Notes under the pieces: model-generated
Told to the model about the DNA's origin: nothing
Seen by the model: the letters and a program-made list of their open reading frames with translations, nothing else
The model's database searches: none
Shown: positions 1 through 10,087 of the stretch, piece after piece
Position numbering within the stretch: position 1 is the first letter of the stretch
How the letters are laid out: every line of letters starts with the position of its first letter
NCBI RefSeq assembly: GCF_003781945.1
Contig: NZ_RJJW01000013.1
Span: forward strand, 1-64,000
Source: Halorubrum sp. CSM-61
Lineage (GTDB): Archaea; Halobacteriota; Halobacteria; Halobacteriales; Haloferacaceae
Direction of reading: 5' to 3'
DNA: 64,000 nucleotides
Program-made: the position numbers and the translations under genes

Positions 1-81
1 CGTATACACGGTCGGCAGAACCACCGACACAGGCGTCTCTCTCGGAGTGAGGGAGTCTCGGTTCGAGACCGAGAGTCGGCA

Positions 82-203
82 TAAAGGCGGCCACAGCGGT
101 GGGGAAACACCCGTACCCATTCCGAACACGGAAGTTAAGCCCACCAGCGTACCGGGAAGTACTGGAGTGAGCGATCCTCTGGGAACCGCGGTTCGCCGCC
201 TGC
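82..203 (+). rRNA. 5S ribosomal RNA
   Basis: The stretch has the canonical archaeal 5S organisation. Terminal arms AAGGCGGCC and GTTCGCCGCC pair with each other. Between them lie the conserved blocks CCCGTACCCATTCCGAACACG and AAGTTAAGCCCACC. The length is about 122 nt, as in halobacteria. It is followed by hairpins and tRNA-Cys, the usual end of a haloarchaeal rRNA operon; the 23S gene would lie to the left of the window. The exact ends are estimated from the terminal pairing. Confidence 0.95.
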
Positions 204-213
204 CCAATCATTC

Positions 214-265
214 GGGAGAATACTCCCGCTTTCAGCCCACGGACGCAGCGTCCGTGGGCTGTTTT
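214..265 (+). terminator. Hairpin plus T-run after 5S rRNA
   Basis: A small hairpin (GGGAG-AATA-CTCCC, 214-227) is followed by a strong one: AGCCCACGGAC pairs with GTCCGTGGGCT around a GCAGC loop (234-260). GTTTT comes directly after. This looks like a factor-independent terminator or a 3'-end stabiliser for the rRNA transcript. Archaea usually need only a T-run, so a processing role is also possible. Confidence 0.6.
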
Positions 266-340
266 CATGTGTAGCGAGCGGTAGCGCCCTCCACACGCGA
301 CCGCTAGGCTTAAACGCTCGACTGCGGTACGTTCGATAGC

Positions 341-415
341 GCCAAGGTGGCAGAGTCTGGTCAGACGCAGCGGCCTGCAGAGCCGCCCAACGCCGGTTCA
401 AATCCGGCCCTTGGC
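341..415 (+). tRNA. tRNA-Cys (GCA)
   Basis: The acceptor arms GCCAAGG and CCTTGGC pair perfectly, and the T-arm reads GCCGGTTCAAATCCGGC. The anticodon arm is CGGC-CTGCAGA-GCCG, giving anticodon GCA. A T6 run at 416-421 follows as a probable terminator. It lies downstream of 5S rRNA, as is common in haloarchaeal rRNA operons. Confidence 0.95.
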
Positions 416-442
416 TTTTTTGAACTCCGTTTCGACTGCGTC

Positions 443-1246
443 TCAGAAGTCGCCGGCGTCGAGCACTTCGTGCGGGATGTTCTCGTCGCGGAGCCGCGCG
501 GTGTGTTTCGGTAGTTGATCGGTCGTGACCACCAACAGCACGTCCAGCCCTCGCACCGCGGCTTCGGCGACGGCGTCGGCCGTCCCGAACCGGATGTCCG
601 GGTTCGCGTCCGCCTGCGTCGCGAGCGCGTACGCCTCGGTGCCGGCGACGGCGAGGAGGCCCTCCGACGGGCGGATATCCGAGAGTATCTCGGAGGCAAC
701 CGACGCGGCGTCCGTGACGGCCGGAACGGGGAGGACCGTGACGTAGCCGGTGTCGTAGTCGACGACGCCTTCGAAGTCCGCGACGCCGACGGCGTCGCCC
801 GTCGCGGCGGCGGTGACGGTGACCGCCGTCGCCGTCCCGCCCGCGGGATTCGCGTGGAGGACTCCGTCGCGCATGACGAGACCGACGTCGCTCCCCTCGG
901 AGACGTCGTCCATCGCGATCGCGGCGTCGACGTCGACGCTCCCCAGGACGTCCGAGTTGACGCGGTCGAGGTACGTCTCTAGGCTGTCGGTTCGGGAGAT
1001 CAGCCAGTCGACGCCCTCCTTCGTCACTCCGTATCGTCCGCGCCCTTCCTTCTCGACGTAGCCGTGCTTCACGAGATCTCTGACGTAGTCGCTGACGGCC
1101 TGCGACGTCACGCCGATCGCGTCGGCGATCTCAGTTTGGCTCACTGCGGGTTGCCGGGCGGCGATTTCCACGAGGACTTGGTACCGGGTCGCGTCGCGCT
1201 TGCTGTCGAGAACTTCCGGTGGCGTCGCCCTCTCGGGATCCGTCAT
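443..1246 (-). CDS. Winged-helix (MarR/ArsR-like) transcriptional regulator
   Basis: A 267-residue DNA-binding protein. An N-terminal winged helix (about residues 15-75) has a clear helix-turn-helix around SQTEIADAIGVTSQAVSDYV, followed by the wing KEGRGRYGVTKEG. The C-terminal two thirds form an alpha/beta domain without recognisable catalytic residues, probably a ligand or partner domain. The ATG at 1246 is chosen over an upstream in-frame start because the minus strand carries a TATA-like TACTTTAAT about 27 nt before it, which fits a leaderless haloarchaeal transcript. It is a conserved haloarchaeal type, but its target is unknown. Confidence 0.8.
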   Translation of the reverse strand: MTDPERATPPEVLDSKRDATRYQVLVEIAARQPAVSQTEIADAIGVTSQAVSDYVRDLVKHGYVEKEGRGRYGVTKEGVDWLISRTDSLETYLDRVNSDVLGSVDVDAAIAMDDVSEGSDVGLVMRDGVLHANPAGGTATAVTVTAAATGDAVGVADFEGVVDYDTGYVTVLPVPAVTDAASVASEILSDIRPSEGLLAVAGTEAYALATQADANPDIRFGTADAVAEAAVRGLDVLLVVTTDQLPKHTARLRDENIPHEVLDAGDF

Positions 1247-1529
1247 TGTTGGGGATCGGTGGTGCACAATTAAAGTACTGTTGCAGAGTCTATCCGCCAA
1301 GCGGATTCTACGGGAGACTCTACGACGTTAGTGAATATTTACTTGTATTCGATCTGTTTTGGTTGTCTCGTGTTCGGACCTACTTGCGCTCGATCGGGAA
1401 CGCACCGTCAACCGTTGGCGACCGTCTACCGTCGGAACCGCGTTGTCGGGGGCTTTACTCCGCCTCGGCTTCGCGGTTCGAGAGCACGGCTTAGTAACCG
1501 TTATACACCGGGTGACCCATGCTGGAACT

Positions 1530-2024
1530 ATGCAACGACGCGCTGTGGCCGTGTACGCCGCGCTCTTCCTTCTCGTCGCGGGCGTGGCGGGTGTGCTCAC
1601 TGTGACGGCTGAGAGTCCGGAGGTCGCGTTCGAGAACCCCGACCACGAACTGTCCTCCGGTGACACGTTCGAAGTGGACGGCACGGAGTACGTTGTCGCC
1701 GAGATCTCCGAAGTCGAGGAGGGAGGAGGCGGCCACGGTGGGAGCGCCGAGACCTCGGTCGTGGCGACGATCGAACAGGGGAACGAAACGATCGAGGTCG
1801 AAGACGAGTCCACGGTAACCCTCGGTGAAACGGACTTCGTCGCGAACTTCCCCGACGGTACCTCGACGCTGACGCTGTCGTCGGACATGGATGAGTACGA
1901 GGCGCAGGTCGCGGGGATCAATCAGTTCGAGCAGTACAACTCGGGACTGACGCGCGTGCTGATTCTCTCGCTGTTCTCGGTCGTGCTCCTACTCGCGGCG
2001 GCGTTCGTCCCCTCGCGGTACTGA
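1530..2024 (+). CDS. Hypothetical membrane-anchored protein with two terminal TM helices
   Basis: The 164-residue product has an N-terminal hydrophobic helix (VAVYAALFLLVAGVAGVLTV) and a C-terminal one (VLILSLFSVVLLLAAAFV). Between them is an acidic beta-rich region of about 110 residues, so it is probably an extracellular domain held at both ends. The ATG at 1530 directly precedes the hydrophobic segment; longer in-frame starts add only arginine-rich, non-protein-like sequence. A T7 run at 2050-2056 probably ends the transcript. I do not recognise the family. Confidence 0.75.
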   Translation: MQRRAVAVYAALFLLVAGVAGVLTVTAESPEVAFENPDHELSSGDTFEVDGTEYVVAEISEVEEGGGGHGGSAETSVVATIEQGNETIEVEDESTVTLGETDFVANFPDGTSTLTLSSDMDEYEAQVAGINQFEQYNSGLTRVLILSLFSVVLLLAAAFVPSRY

Positions 2025-2049
2025 CTCTCTCGCTGCGGTCGCTTCTCTC

Positions 2050-2056
2050 TTTTTTT
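2050..2056 (+). terminator. Oligo-T terminator
   Basis: An uninterrupted run of seven T lies 26 nt after the stop codon of the membrane protein gene ending at 2024. Oligo-T runs are the usual archaeal transcription stop. Confidence 0.45.
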
Positions 2057-2174
2057 CACGGTTTCCGTTCGGTCGCCGTTCTTGTCCCGGTTCCCTTCCG
2101 TCGTCTCGTCGCGCTCGATCGACGGCCTCGTCAGCGACCGGCAAGCTATACCGTTCGGACCCGTTACGAGGCGT

Positions 2175-2390
2175 ATGACCGAGACCGATACCGCGGAGAA
2201 AGTCCGTCAGCTCGCCCCCCACTGGGGTGTGATGTTCGTCGTGATGTTCGTCGTGTTGGCGATCGCCGAGCGCGTCGTCGGGTCGCTCTCGTTCCTCCCG
2301 TCGATGCTCCTCGTGTTCCTCGTCGCGTTCGGCTATCCGGTCGTCGTTCGAGCGCTCGGAGTCGCCCCCCCGGTCTGGGAACGGTCCTAA
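2175..2390 (+). CDS. Small two-helix membrane protein, hypothetical
   Basis: The 71-residue protein has a charged N-terminus (MTETDTAEKVRQLAPHW) and two hydrophobic segments, GVMFVVMFVVLAIAERVV and MLLVFLVAFGYPVVVRALGV. The start at 2175 is preferred because upstream in-frame sequence is not protein-like and a TATA-like AAGCTATACC lies about 30 nt upstream. It is convergent with the microprotein gene at 2434-2580. No function can be assigned. Confidence 0.65.
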   Translation: MTETDTAEKVRQLAPHWGVMFVVMFVVLAIAERVVGSLSFLPSMLLVFLVAFGYPVVVRALGVAPPVWERS

Positions 2391-2433
2391 GTCCTCGGCT
2401 CGACCAACCGCGTCCCGCCCCGGTTCGTCGCGA

Positions 2434-2580
2434 TCACTCCTCGGCGGAGTTCCGGAACGGGGCGGCGAGCCGCCGGCCGTACGTGGCCGAAACGGCGCCG
2501 AGGACGAACGAGACGACCGCGGCGACCGCGATCCACAGGGTGTTCGGGTGTTCGAGTCCGGAGTGTAGCAGGATCTCCAT
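2434..2580 (-). CDS. Microprotein of the GLEHP type (paralogue of 27841-27996)
   Basis: This is a 48-residue protein beginning MEILLHSGLEHPN, followed by one hydrophobic helix (LWIAVAAVVSFVLGAVSA) and a basic then acidic tail ending NSAEE. A TATA-like CTTCTTAATCC lies about 27 nt before the ATG, supporting a leaderless transcript. Its N-terminus matches the microprotein upstream of cooS (MLDIVLHTGLEHPD), including the GLEHP box placed just before the helix, which argues strongly that both are real genes. Function unknown; probably a single-pass inner-membrane protein. Confidence 0.75.
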   Translation of the reverse strand: MEILLHSGLEHPNTLWIAVAAVVSFVLGAVSATYGRRLAAPFRNSAEE

Positions 2581-2763
2581 GTCCTTCGGTTCGCGCTGTC
2601 CGGATTAAGAAGTTCGCTTCGGCGGCGACGCCGTTTCGGTGGCGGTGTTCGCACTCCGTCGAGGTCCCAGCGGGCTCCGACGTTCGGCCGGATAACACCG
2701 ATGTCAGCGGGTGGCCCGGCGGTCCCTTTCGCTTTTATACGTGTTCGACTCGTTGGCAGTGGT

Positions 2764-3378
2764 ATGAGCGACGATATCCCGGCTCCGGTCACGCCGGAGC
2801 GTCCGGACGCACCGTTCCACACCACCGGCACCGATCACATCACCGTCTGGGGGAGCAACGAGGCCGACACGATCGCGTTCTACCGCGACCTGCTCGGCAT
2901 GCCGCTCGTCCTCCGTCAGCCGAACCTCGACGACCCCTCGCAGACGCACCTGTTCTTCGACACCGGCGACGGGCGCATCCTGACGTTCTTCGTGAGCGAC
3001 GACCGCCCCTCGGCCCGCGGTCAGCGCGCCGGCACCGGCGCCGTTCACCACCTCTGTTTCAGCGTCGACCCCGACGAGTACGAGGACATCATGGCGGCTC
3101 TCGAGGAGGCCGGCAAGGGGTACAACGTGTTCGACCGCGGGATATTCCACTCGATCTACACCCAGGACAACAACGGCCTCGTCATTGAGCTCTCCTCGGA
3201 CAAGTACGAGATCCCGGACGACCGCAAGGGCGAGGTGCTCGCGACCGCCCAGCGCATCCGCGAGGAGGACGGGGCCGACTTCGCGCAGGACCGCCACATG
3301 GAGGCCGCCTTGGAGGAGCTCGGACTGCCGGTGAACAAGTACGACCTCCCCGACGCGGACGCGGGCGTCGGCGTATGA
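2764..3378 (+). CDS. VOC-family (glyoxalase/ring-cleaving dioxygenase-like) protein
   Basis: The 204-residue protein has the vicinal-oxygen-chelate fold signature. The first half contains HITVWGSNEADTIAFYRDLLGMPL, the second AVHHLCFSVDPDEYEDIMAALEEAG, followed by FHSIYTQDNNGLVIELSSD. Candidate metal ligands are His in DHITV, His in HHLCF and Glu in VIELS. It overlaps the downstream esterase gene by 4 nt (ATGA), so the two are translationally coupled. A dioxygenase plus carboxylesterase pair recalls bacterial MhqO/MhqD quinone-detoxification genes; that role is inference. Confidence 0.85.
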   Translation: MSDDIPAPVTPERPDAPFHTTGTDHITVWGSNEADTIAFYRDLLGMPLVLRQPNLDDPSQTHLFFDTGDGRILTFFVSDDRPSARGQRAGTGAVHHLCFSVDPDEYEDIMAALEEAGKGYNVFDRGIFHSIYTQDNNGLVIELSSDKYEIPDDRKGEVLATAQRIREEDGADFAQDRHMEAALEELGLPVNKYDLPDADAGVGV

Positions 3379-4124
3379 GCCGGGGATCGCCGCACGCGGG
3401 CGACGACCCGCACGCGGGCGAGCCGCTGGTGACGGCCGGAACCCCGGTCGACTCGGCGGACGCGGCCGTCGTCCTCGTCCACGGTCGCGGCGCGACCGCG
3501 CGAAGTATCGTCGAGTTCGGGGAGCAGATCGCGGGCGACGGCGACGTCGGGCTGTCGCCGGCGGCTTCGCCGCCGGCTGCCAGAGAGACCTCCGGTCTCT
3601 CACTACTCGCCCCGCAGGCGGCCGCCAACACCTGGTACCCGAACTCCTTCCTCGCCCCCGTCGCGGACAACGAGCCCGGCCGGAGTTCCGGACTGCGGGC
3701 GGTCGGCCGAGCGGTCGCGACCGCGACGGACGCGGGGATTCCCGCCGAGCGCGTCCTTATCGGTGGCTTCTCGCAGGGCGCCTGTCTCGCGAGCGAGTTC
3801 GTCGCGCGGAACCCGACGCGGTACGGCGGGCTCGCGGTCCTGAGCGGCGGGCTCATCGGCGAGTCGATCGACCTCGACGACTACGTCTCCCACGCCGCGG
3901 CCGAGACCGACGGAGACGCCGCCGACGCGCTCGCGGGAACGCCGGCGTTCCTCGGCTGCAGCGACGTCGACCCGCACATCCCCGAGGAGCGGGTCCACGA
4001 GACCGCCGAGGTGCTGGAGGCGCTCGGCGCGGACGTTGACGAGCGGATCTACGAGGGGATGGGTCACGGGATCAACGAGGAGGAGACGGACGCCGTCGCC
4101 GCGCTGGTCGCGGACCTGGCGTAG
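3375..4124 (+). CDS. Alpha/beta-hydrolase, phospholipase/carboxylesterase family, with in-frame repeat insertion
   Basis: The 249-residue esterase contains VLVHGRGA (oxyanion-hole region), the nucleophile motif GFSQG (Ser133), GCSDVDP (probable Asp199) and GMGHG (His231), a complete Ser-Asp-His triad of the dienelactone hydrolase/MhqD-like group. Residues 61-75 (SPAASPPAARETSGL) are encoded by a palindromic DNA unit (3555-3601). Remembered homologues run almost directly into the LLAPQAAxNTWYPNSFLAP segment, so this is probably an in-frame insertion in a surface loop. The gene overlaps the upstream VOC gene by ATGA. Confidence 0.88.
   Translation: MSRGSPHAGDDPHAGEPLVTAGTPVDSADAAVVLVHGRGATARSIVEFGEQIAGDGDVGLSPAASPPAARETSGLSLLAPQAAANTWYPNSFLAPVADNEPGRSSGLRAVGRAVATATDAGIPAERVLIGGFSQGACLASEFVARNPTRYGGLAVLSGGLIGESIDLDDYVSHAAAETDGDAADALAGTPAFLGCSDVDPHIPEERVHETAEVLEALGADVDERIYEGMGHGINEEETDAVAALVADLA
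3555..3601. repeat. Palindromic double-hairpin unit inside the esterase gene
   Basis: Two adjacent hairpins occur here: GCCGGCGGC-TTC-GCCGCCGGC, then AGAGACC-TCC-GGTCTCT. The first 29 nt are identical to 38072-38100 inside repeat copy B. The following hairpin differs from the one there only by compensated base changes (AGGGACC/GGTCCCT). It keeps the reading frame and adds about 15 residues to the esterase. Confidence 0.75.
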
Positions 4125-4166
4125 GCCGGTACCGACCCGGCCCGTCGGACCGTTTCCGTCCGCTCG

Positions 4167-6251
4167 TCACGCCAGCCAGTCGTCGGGCTTCGTGTCGTAG
4201 TCGATCTCGTCGGCCGCGATCCGCTCGCGGATCTCCGGGTCGAGGTCGTGTTCGGTCACCTCGCCGCCGTCGTACTGGAAGCGAACGCCGACCTCCTCGC
4301 CCTCCGGCTCGGTGCCCCGCCGCTTGGCGCGTCGGAGCGCCTCCTCGGAGTACTCGACGCGGACCGTCGCGAGGTTCACCGGACGGCCCCACAGCTCGAA
4401 GACGCGCTTCAGGGTCTCCTTCGCCGCCGCCTCGTCGAGGGCGACCCCGTTATACCGGTGGCCCAAGAGGAGCTCCCCCCGGTTCCGGAAGTTGCCGTCG
4501 AGCACGACGACCGTCGGCTTCCCGAAGTTCGTGAACCGCAACAGGAGCTTCTTCCGCACGTCGTCGGCGTCGACGCTGGCGACGCGGTGCTGTTCGGTCG
4601 CCCGGCTGTACTCGTAGGTGAAGTAGTTCCCCTCGCGCACGAACTCGTCGGTGAGGAACGCGTCGATGAACGTCACGTCGTTGTGGCTCTCGCGGACCTC
4701 GAGCATTCGGTCCCAGCCGGCCGCACGATTGACGTCGTCGAGCGCCTCCTCGACGGTCGCGTACCGGTCGACGTCGAACATGTACCGCGCCCGCTCGGCC
4801 AGCGTCTCCCGCGAGACGTTCCGGAGGGCGCTCCGGTGTTCCGGCCGCGACAGGACGTAGTGGCGCTCGGCGAGCCCCTCGCGCGTGAGCAGCTTCCACG
4901 GGTAGCGCTCGACGTCCGGGCCGGCGTCGGGAGCGGTCTCGCCGTCGCCGTCGGTCGCCGGCCGCTCCCCGTCCCGCGCGGAGAGCGCCCGATCGACCGC
5001 CTCGGCGTCGACGCGCGGGTCGCCGTCGGCGGCGAGGTCGACGAGCTCGTCCAGCGTCGCCGGCCCCGCCCCGGCGATCGCCGGATGGGGCTCGAGCGCG
5101 TTGGCGACCTCGTCGAGGTCGATTTCGGAGTGGAAGTTCTCGGGCGTCACCCCCTCGACGCGGAGCAGCCTGTCGATCACGTCGCGCCGGGCGGCCCGCA
5201 GCTCGACGTGGGTCCACAGCTCGAACCCGAGCTTGTAGGGGTTAAGTCCGGGCGACCCGAGCACGCGGGACATGTGGTCCGCGTACGTGAGGAACTCGTC
5301 GGGGCCGGCGAACCCCTCGCCGCCCATCATAACAGATTCCCAATATGTTGCCCATCCCTCATTGAGCACCTTCGTCTGCTTCTGTCCCGCGAAGTAGTAC
5401 GCCTCCTCGCGGAGCGCGTCGATGACGGTCGTCTCCCACGGCTCGCGGTCGACCGCCTTCCCGCTGTCGGGGTCGTACCGCTTCCCGTGGTCGCGGAGGA
5501 ACGCGAGCACGTCCGGGCGCGGCTCCTCCGGCTCGACGCCCTCCCCTCTGGCCTCGAGCCACTCGTCGTCGAACACGTCGCGGCGCACCTCCTCGGTGAG
5601 GTCCAGATCCGCGATCCGGTCTTCGATCGCGGCGAGCGCGTCGCCGTCGGCGTCGCTCACGTCCTCGGCGATCCCCGGCCCCTCGACCGACCGGGCCGCG
5701 TCGACGGGGCTGTGCTGGTCGATCGTGTCCTCTAACGCGCTCACGGCGTCGATCAGGCGTTCGACCACGTCTCGGTCGACCCCCGAGCGGTCGGCGATCG
5801 CGGCGATCCGGTCGGCGTTGCGCTCCAGTCGCGCCGCCGCGTTCGGTCCCCCCTCGCCGCGGTCGGCGTACAGCCCGAACCACCGGTTGTTCGCGAAGAA
5901 GTCGGCGTGCGCCTCGACGTGGGTGATCACGGCCTTCTGGTCGGCGGGCGCGTTCGACTCCTGGAGGAACGCGTGGCTCGGGTCGTCGTTGTTGACGATC
6001 TCGAACGCCTTCCCGAGGCCGTGGCGGTCCTTCTTCCGCTGCCGCTCGTAGTTCATCCCCCAGCGCCAGTGGGGGTACCGCCGCTGGAAGCCGCCGTACG
6101 CGATCAGCTCGTTCATCTCGTCGTGGTCGACGACCCAGTACCGCACCGGGTACGGCTCCAGCCCGAGCCGTTCGGCGAGGTCGCGGGCCTCCGTCGCGGG
6201 CTCGTCGAGCGACGCCGCCTCGCGTTTCGCCTCGACGCGCTCGTCTCTCAT
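4167..6251 (-). CDS. spoVR: SpoVR family protein
   Basis: The 694-residue protein belongs to the SpoVR/YcgB family, typically encoded with PrkA kinase and YeaH. Family-like stretches include [66 protein letters not shown] and [11 protein letters not shown]. Its ATG overlaps the TGA of the DUF444 gene (ATGA), making it the last gene of the prkA-prkA-yeaH-spoVR operon. The biochemical activity of SpoVR is not known. The segment around residues 330-450 is acidic and low-complexity, longer than I recall in bacterial members. Confidence 0.95.
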   Translation of the reverse strand: MRDERVEAKREAASLDEPATEARDLAERLGLEPYPVRYWVVDHDEMNELIAYGGFQRRYPHWRWGMNYERQRKKDRHGLGKAFEIVNNDDPSHAFLQESNAPADQKAVITHVEAHADFFANNRWFGLYADRGEGGPNAAARLERNADRIAAIADRSGVDRDVVERLIDAVSALEDTIDQHSPVDAARSVEGPGIAEDVSDADGDALAAIEDRIADLDLTEEVRRDVFDDEWLEARGEGVEPEEPRPDVLAFLRDHGKRYDPDSGKAVDREPWETTVIDALREEAYYFAGQKQTKVLNEGWATYWESVMMGGEGFAGPDEFLTYADHMSRVLGSPGLNPYKLGFELWTHVELRAARRDVIDRLLRVEGVTPENFHSEIDLDEVANALEPHPAIAGAGPATLDELVDLAADGDPRVDAEAVDRALSARDGERPATDGDGETAPDAGPDVERYPWKLLTREGLAERHYVLSRPEHRSALRNVSRETLAERARYMFDVDRYATVEEALDDVNRAAGWDRMLEVRESHNDVTFIDAFLTDEFVREGNYFTYEYSRATEQHRVASVDADDVRKKLLLRFTNFGKPTVVVLDGNFRNRGELLLGHRYNGVALDEAAAKETLKRVFELWGRPVNLATVRVEYSEEALRRAKRRGTEPEGEEVGVRFQYDGGEVTEHDLDPEIRERIAADEIDYDTKPDDWLA

Positions 6252-7624
6252 CGGCGCTCACCCCCGTCGGTCCGCTCGCGCGCCGCCTCGCCGGCGGTCG
6301 CGCCGCCGCCCTCGGCCTCGGTGCTGAGGATCTCGTAGATGGCGTCGGTCACGTCGTCGGGCTCCGACACCCGCGCGACGGCGACGTCGTCGGCGTCGCC
6401 GAGCGCGTCCTCGACCTCGTCGGCGTGGCGCGCGTTCGCCGCGGCGCCGCCCGGCTGGGTCTCCACGTACGCGTGGAGGTTGGCGTCGATCGACTCCATC
6501 AGCGGGATCACCGATTCGGTCGTGTCCCTGCCGGCGTTCTCGGAGTCGCCGGCCGCGAACACGTAGCGGTTCCACTCGTCGTAGGGGTACGCTTCGAGGA
6601 TCTCCGCGACCAGCTCGTAGGCGCTGGAGATCTTCGTCCCCCCGCCCGACTGGATCCCGAAGAACTCCTCGCGGTCGACCTCCCACGCCTCAGCGTCGTG
6701 GACGACGTACCGGAACTCCGCGGCGTCGTACTTCCCGGTCAGGTACCAGTCCATCGGGGTGAACACGCGCTCGACAAGCTCGCGTTTCGTCTCGCGCATC
6801 GAGCCGGAGGCGTCTCGGACGTTGACGACGACGACGTTGCGCTCGCGCTTCTCGATCACCTCCGGGTGGCGGAACCGCTCGTCCTCCCGGCGGAAGGGGA
6901 CGCTGTCGAGCCCCTCCCGCCGGATCCGGTGCGTGGCGGGCTCGCGGTCGACCTCCTCGTCGAGTTCGTCGAAGCTCTCCCACCGATCCAGCGCCTCGAC
7001 GGGCCCGCCGTGCTCGTCGACTGCGGTGGCGGCCGCGTCGGCGATCCACGCCCGCGAGACGGGAATCCCCTGATCACGCGCCCACGCGAAGGCGTCGTCC
7101 ACGTCGGCGCCGGCGACGCGGAGTCCCTCCCGGACGTACGCCTCGTCGAAGTCGGTCGCGAGGTGGCGCTTCAGCCCGCGCTTGAAGAACTCGTCCACGT
7201 CGAGGGTGCCGCGCGGGCCGGAGCGGGCGGTGTCGGTGAAGTCGCCCTCCGTCTCCTCGACGACCCGCTTCCCCTTCGGTTCGAGGTCGAGCCCGAGCTC
7301 CTCGTCGAGCTCGCGCGCGAACTCCTCGGGGTCCATCTCGTAGTACTCGTGCTTGCCGCCCTCCTCGCCGGGGTCGCCCTCCTCGTCGCCGGGCTCGGGT
7401 TCGACCGGCTGGCCGGGCTGCGACTGCCCGCCCTGTCCCTGCCCGACGCCGCCGGCCTCCCGCCGGTCGTACTCGAACTCGGGGAGGTCGACGATCTTGA
7501 CGGGGATCCGGACCCGGTCGGGGCCGGAGCCGCCCAGGTCGCCGTGGCTGATGAACTCCGAGAGGTCCTCGCGGCGCTCCTCGCCCACCTCGCGGAAGCG
7601 CTCGCGGTCCTCGGTCAGTCCCAC
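6248..7624 (-). CDS. yeaH: DUF444 (YeaH/YhbH) VWA-like protein
   Basis: The 458-residue partner of PrkA and SpoVR. It carries a VWA-type domain with a MIDAS-like DASGS motif (about residues 271-275) in [14 protein letters not shown], followed by [23 protein letters not shown] and [14 protein letters not shown], both typical of DUF444. The N-terminal third has a Gly/Gln/Pro-rich linker. The start is GTG at 7624, overlapping the end of the upstream prkA-like gene; the long open frame further upstream is a shadow of that gene. The stop overlaps the spoVR start by 4 nt. Confidence 0.93.
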   Translation of the reverse strand: MGLTEDRERFREVGEERREDLSEFISHGDLGGSGPDRVRIPVKIVDLPEFEYDRREAGGVGQGQGGQSQPGQPVEPEPGDEEGDPGEEGGKHEYYEMDPEEFARELDEELGLDLEPKGKRVVEETEGDFTDTARSGPRGTLDVDEFFKRGLKRHLATDFDEAYVREGLRVAGADVDDAFAWARDQGIPVSRAWIADAAATAVDEHGGPVEALDRWESFDELDEEVDREPATHRIRREGLDSVPFRREDERFRHPEVIEKRERNVVVVNVRDASGSMRETKRELVERVFTPMDWYLTGKYDAAEFRYVVHDAEAWEVDREEFFGIQSGGGTKISSAYELVAEILEAYPYDEWNRYVFAAGDSENAGRDTTESVIPLMESIDANLHAYVETQPGGAAANARHADEVEDALGDADDVAVARVSEPDDVTDAIYEILSTEAEGGGATAGEAARERTDGGERR

Positions 7625-10086
7625 GTCCGACCACCCCCCTTCCGGCCGCCGCGGTCGTCCCTCGGCCCGTCCGAGGCGTCCGCGTCGGGCGCGTCGCCGT
7701 CGGCGGCCAGTCCCGCCCACTCGTCGCGGACGCGCCGCATCACGGCGCGGCTCGCCAGCTCGGCCGACGCGGGGCTGTACCCGCGGTCGACGAGCCGGTC
7801 GATCGCGGCCGCCTTCACGCGCCCCGTCTCGGTGTCGGCCGGCGGGTCGGCCCACTCGGCGGGGTCTAAGTCCGGGAACCGCCGCTTCACGCCGGCGAGG
7901 TCGTTCGACTCCAGCACCGCCTTCAGCTCCGGGATCTCGGCGAGCTCGACGTCGTCGACGCTGAACGCGTCGCCGCGGTTCCGCCACGCGTACCGGGTGA
8001 GCGCGCGGATCACCCGCTCGCGCCGGAACCTCGCGACAGACTCGCTCGGGTCCGTCCCGCGGTAGTCGCTCTCGTCGAACCGGCCGAGCGTCTCCGTCTC
8101 GAACACCTTCATCGCGAGCGCGTCCGGCTCCTCCGGGCCGCGCTCGGTCTCGACCGGCTCGTCGGCGTCCCACGCGTACACGTGCTCGACGTACTCGGCC
8201 ACGGTCGCCTCCGGCACGGTCTCCTCGGCGAGGACCGCGTCGACCACGTCCGCCCGCTGGCGCTCGCGCACGCGCTCGGCCACGGGCGACCGCCGGCTCT
8301 CGAACTCCGCGACCTCCGACCGCGAGAACACCGGCGCGTCGGAGAGCCCCTCGGCCATCGCGTCGAGCACGTCCGTCGGCGTGATCACCCGCTCGACCGG
8401 CAGCTCCGGGTGGCTGCGGTCGGCGTCCGCCCCCAGGAGCTCCGCGACCACGTCGCGGACGTAGGTGACCGGGAGTCCGTTCCGGCCGTCGCCGTCGCCG
8501 AACTCGACGTCGTCGACGGCGATCCGCTCCTCCTCGCCGCCCCGCTCGCGCCGGATCTCGCCGGCCTCGTACAGCTCCGCCTTCTCGACGAGGTCGATCC
8601 CCGCCGGGAGGTCGTCGGTGTCGAGCCGCGTGACGACCGCGTACAGCGCGGCCGCCCCGACCGCGTGGGGCGCGAGCTCGCGCTCCGTGACCCCGCCGTC
8701 GCCGTCGCGGACGCCGATCGTGAGCGCCGCCGCGCCGGGCTCGCTCGCGGGGTCCCGGGCCGGGTCGCCGTCGCGCTCGGCCGGGTCGTGCGGGGCGGAC
8801 TCGACGCCCTCGTCGCGTTCGACCCCGTCGACCGTCGGCACGCCCCGCGGTCCGCCGACCTCGCGCCGCAGGAGCTCCGCCTCCAGCCGCCGGTTCGTGA
8901 GGTAGCGGAACTCGTGGCGGGTGAGGCGACGCTTCAGCGCCTTCAGCGGGTCCGCCCCCTCGCGCTCGGCGTGGCGGTTGAGCTCGGCGTCGAGGTCGGG
9001 GTTCGAGATGACGACGAGCTGGGTGTCTACGTCCATCCCGATCCCCTTGTCGAGCTTCACGCGCCGCTCGTCGGGGACGTTGAGGAGCCGGCGGAGGAGG
9101 TCGGCGTGCTGGCTGGCGTCCTCGACGACGGTCGCGACCCCGTTCCCCTGCGAGAGCACGCCGTCGTAGCTGAACGCCTGCGGGTTCTTCCGCCCGCGCG
9201 AGTCGAGCTCGCGGAGCATCCCGCCCATCCACGAGCCGACGAGCCGCTCCTTCGGGCTCCCGTCGTCCTCGGCGTGGAGCACGCCGATCCCCTCGCCCAC
9301 GTCGACGACGTAGCTCGTCACGCGCAGGTGGTCGCGGTCGGTGATCGCCGAGAACAGGTCCCGGCGCCCCTCGTCGCGGTACGCGGACTCCAGGTGGTCG
9401 TACGCCTCGCGGCTGAACGGGTCTAGGTCCACGTCGGCCGCGATCGGGTAGTCGTCGTCGTCGACCGCCTCGGCGATCGACTCCCGGACCGCCTCCGGGA
9501 ACACCGAGAGGGGGTGCGTCTGGACGGGGCTCCGGTACCACGCCCCGGCGTCGCCGCCGTCCCCGTACGAGAGCGACGCGGCGCCTCCCCCGCCCCCGCC
9601 GCCGATCCCGCCACCGGCGCCGGTGACGTTCCACTCGACGGTGTAGCGCCGCCCGGCCTCGGTCTTCGAGAACTCGCGGAGGCCGTTCACCAGACAGCGC
9701 TTGAACTCCGACTTCCCGGTGGCCGTGGGGCCGTCGATCCACACGATCGTCTCGTCGTTGCCGCGCCCCGCGGCGGCGGCCCGGAGATCGTCGACGAACG
9801 CGTTGAGCGCCGCGGTGTTGCCCAGCACGGCGTGTTCCCCGTCGTTGAACGGGTCGTCGAAGAACCGGTAGCGCTCCAGTCGCTCGCCGCGCTCGCGGAC
9901 CTCGCGCGTCCCCCGCGACTCGACGGCCGCGAGCAGGTACCGCGCGCCGGAGGCGGCCGCGGTCGGGTTCTCCAACACCCGGTCGACGTACTCCTCGAGG
10001 CTCATCGGCGGGTCGTACGCCCCCCGGAGCGTCTCGTCGGCGTCGCGGACGAACGCGTCCCCGTCCGGCGTGTCGCGTTCGGTCAT
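7615..10086 (-). CDS. prkA: Second PrkA-type AAA+ serine protein kinase
   Basis: The 823-residue protein has a PrkA-type AAA+ core with Walker A GPTATGKS (residues 119-126), about 7 residues shifted from the first PrkA. Shared PrkA-like features are an N-terminal YVDRVLENP segment, the [50 protein letters not shown] stretch and a C-terminal winged-helix-like region. It is longer than the first kinase and carries low-complexity acidic inserts around residues 400-520 and at the C-terminus. It starts 1 nt after the stop of the first prkA, so it is clearly co-transcribed. Confidence 0.9.
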   Translation of the reverse strand: MTERDTPDGDAFVRDADETLRGAYDPPMSLEEYVDRVLENPTAAASGARYLLAAVESRGTREVRERGERLERYRFFDDPFNDGEHAVLGNTAALNAFVDDLRAAAAGRGNDETIVWIDGPTATGKSEFKRCLVNGLREFSKTEAGRRYTVEWNVTGAGGGIGGGGGGGAASLSYGDGGDAGAWYRSPVQTHPLSVFPEAVRESIAEAVDDDDYPIAADVDLDPFSREAYDHLESAYRDEGRRDLFSAITDRDHLRVTSYVVDVGEGIGVLHAEDDGSPKERLVGSWMGGMLRELDSRGRKNPQAFSYDGVLSQGNGVATVVEDASQHADLLRRLLNVPDERRVKLDKGIGMDVDTQLVVISNPDLDAELNRHAEREGADPLKALKRRLTRHEFRYLTNRRLEAELLRREVGGPRGVPTVDGVERDEGVESAPHDPAERDGDPARDPASEPGAAALTIGVRDGDGGVTERELAPHAVGAAALYAVVTRLDTDDLPAGIDLVEKAELYEAGEIRRERGGEEERIAVDDVEFGDGDGRNGLPVTYVRDVVAELLGADADRSHPELPVERVITPTDVLDAMAEGLSDAPVFSRSEVAEFESRRSPVAERVRERQRADVVDAVLAEETVPEATVAEYVEHVYAWDADEPVETERGPEEPDALAMKVFETETLGRFDESDYRGTDPSESVARFRRERVIRALTRYAWRNRGDAFSVDDVELAEIPELKAVLESNDLAGVKRRFPDLDPAEWADPPADTETGRVKAAAIDRLVDRGYSPASAELASRAVMRRVRDEWAGLAADGDAPDADASDGPRDDRGGRKGGGRTWD

Positions 10087-10087
10087 C

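Noticed and set aside
4248-5735. Plus-strand open frame of about 495 codons opposite spoVR
   Set aside because: High-GC codon-position bias opens the opposite strand; the peptide is Val/Leu/Arg/Pro-biased with no domain, and spoVR on the minus strand is unambiguous.
7625-9742. Very long open frame giving an Arg/Gly-rich N-terminal extension of the DUF444 protein
   Set aside because: It is the antisense-like shadow frame of the second prkA gene; codon composition is wrong, and the DUF444 family begins at the GTG at 7624.
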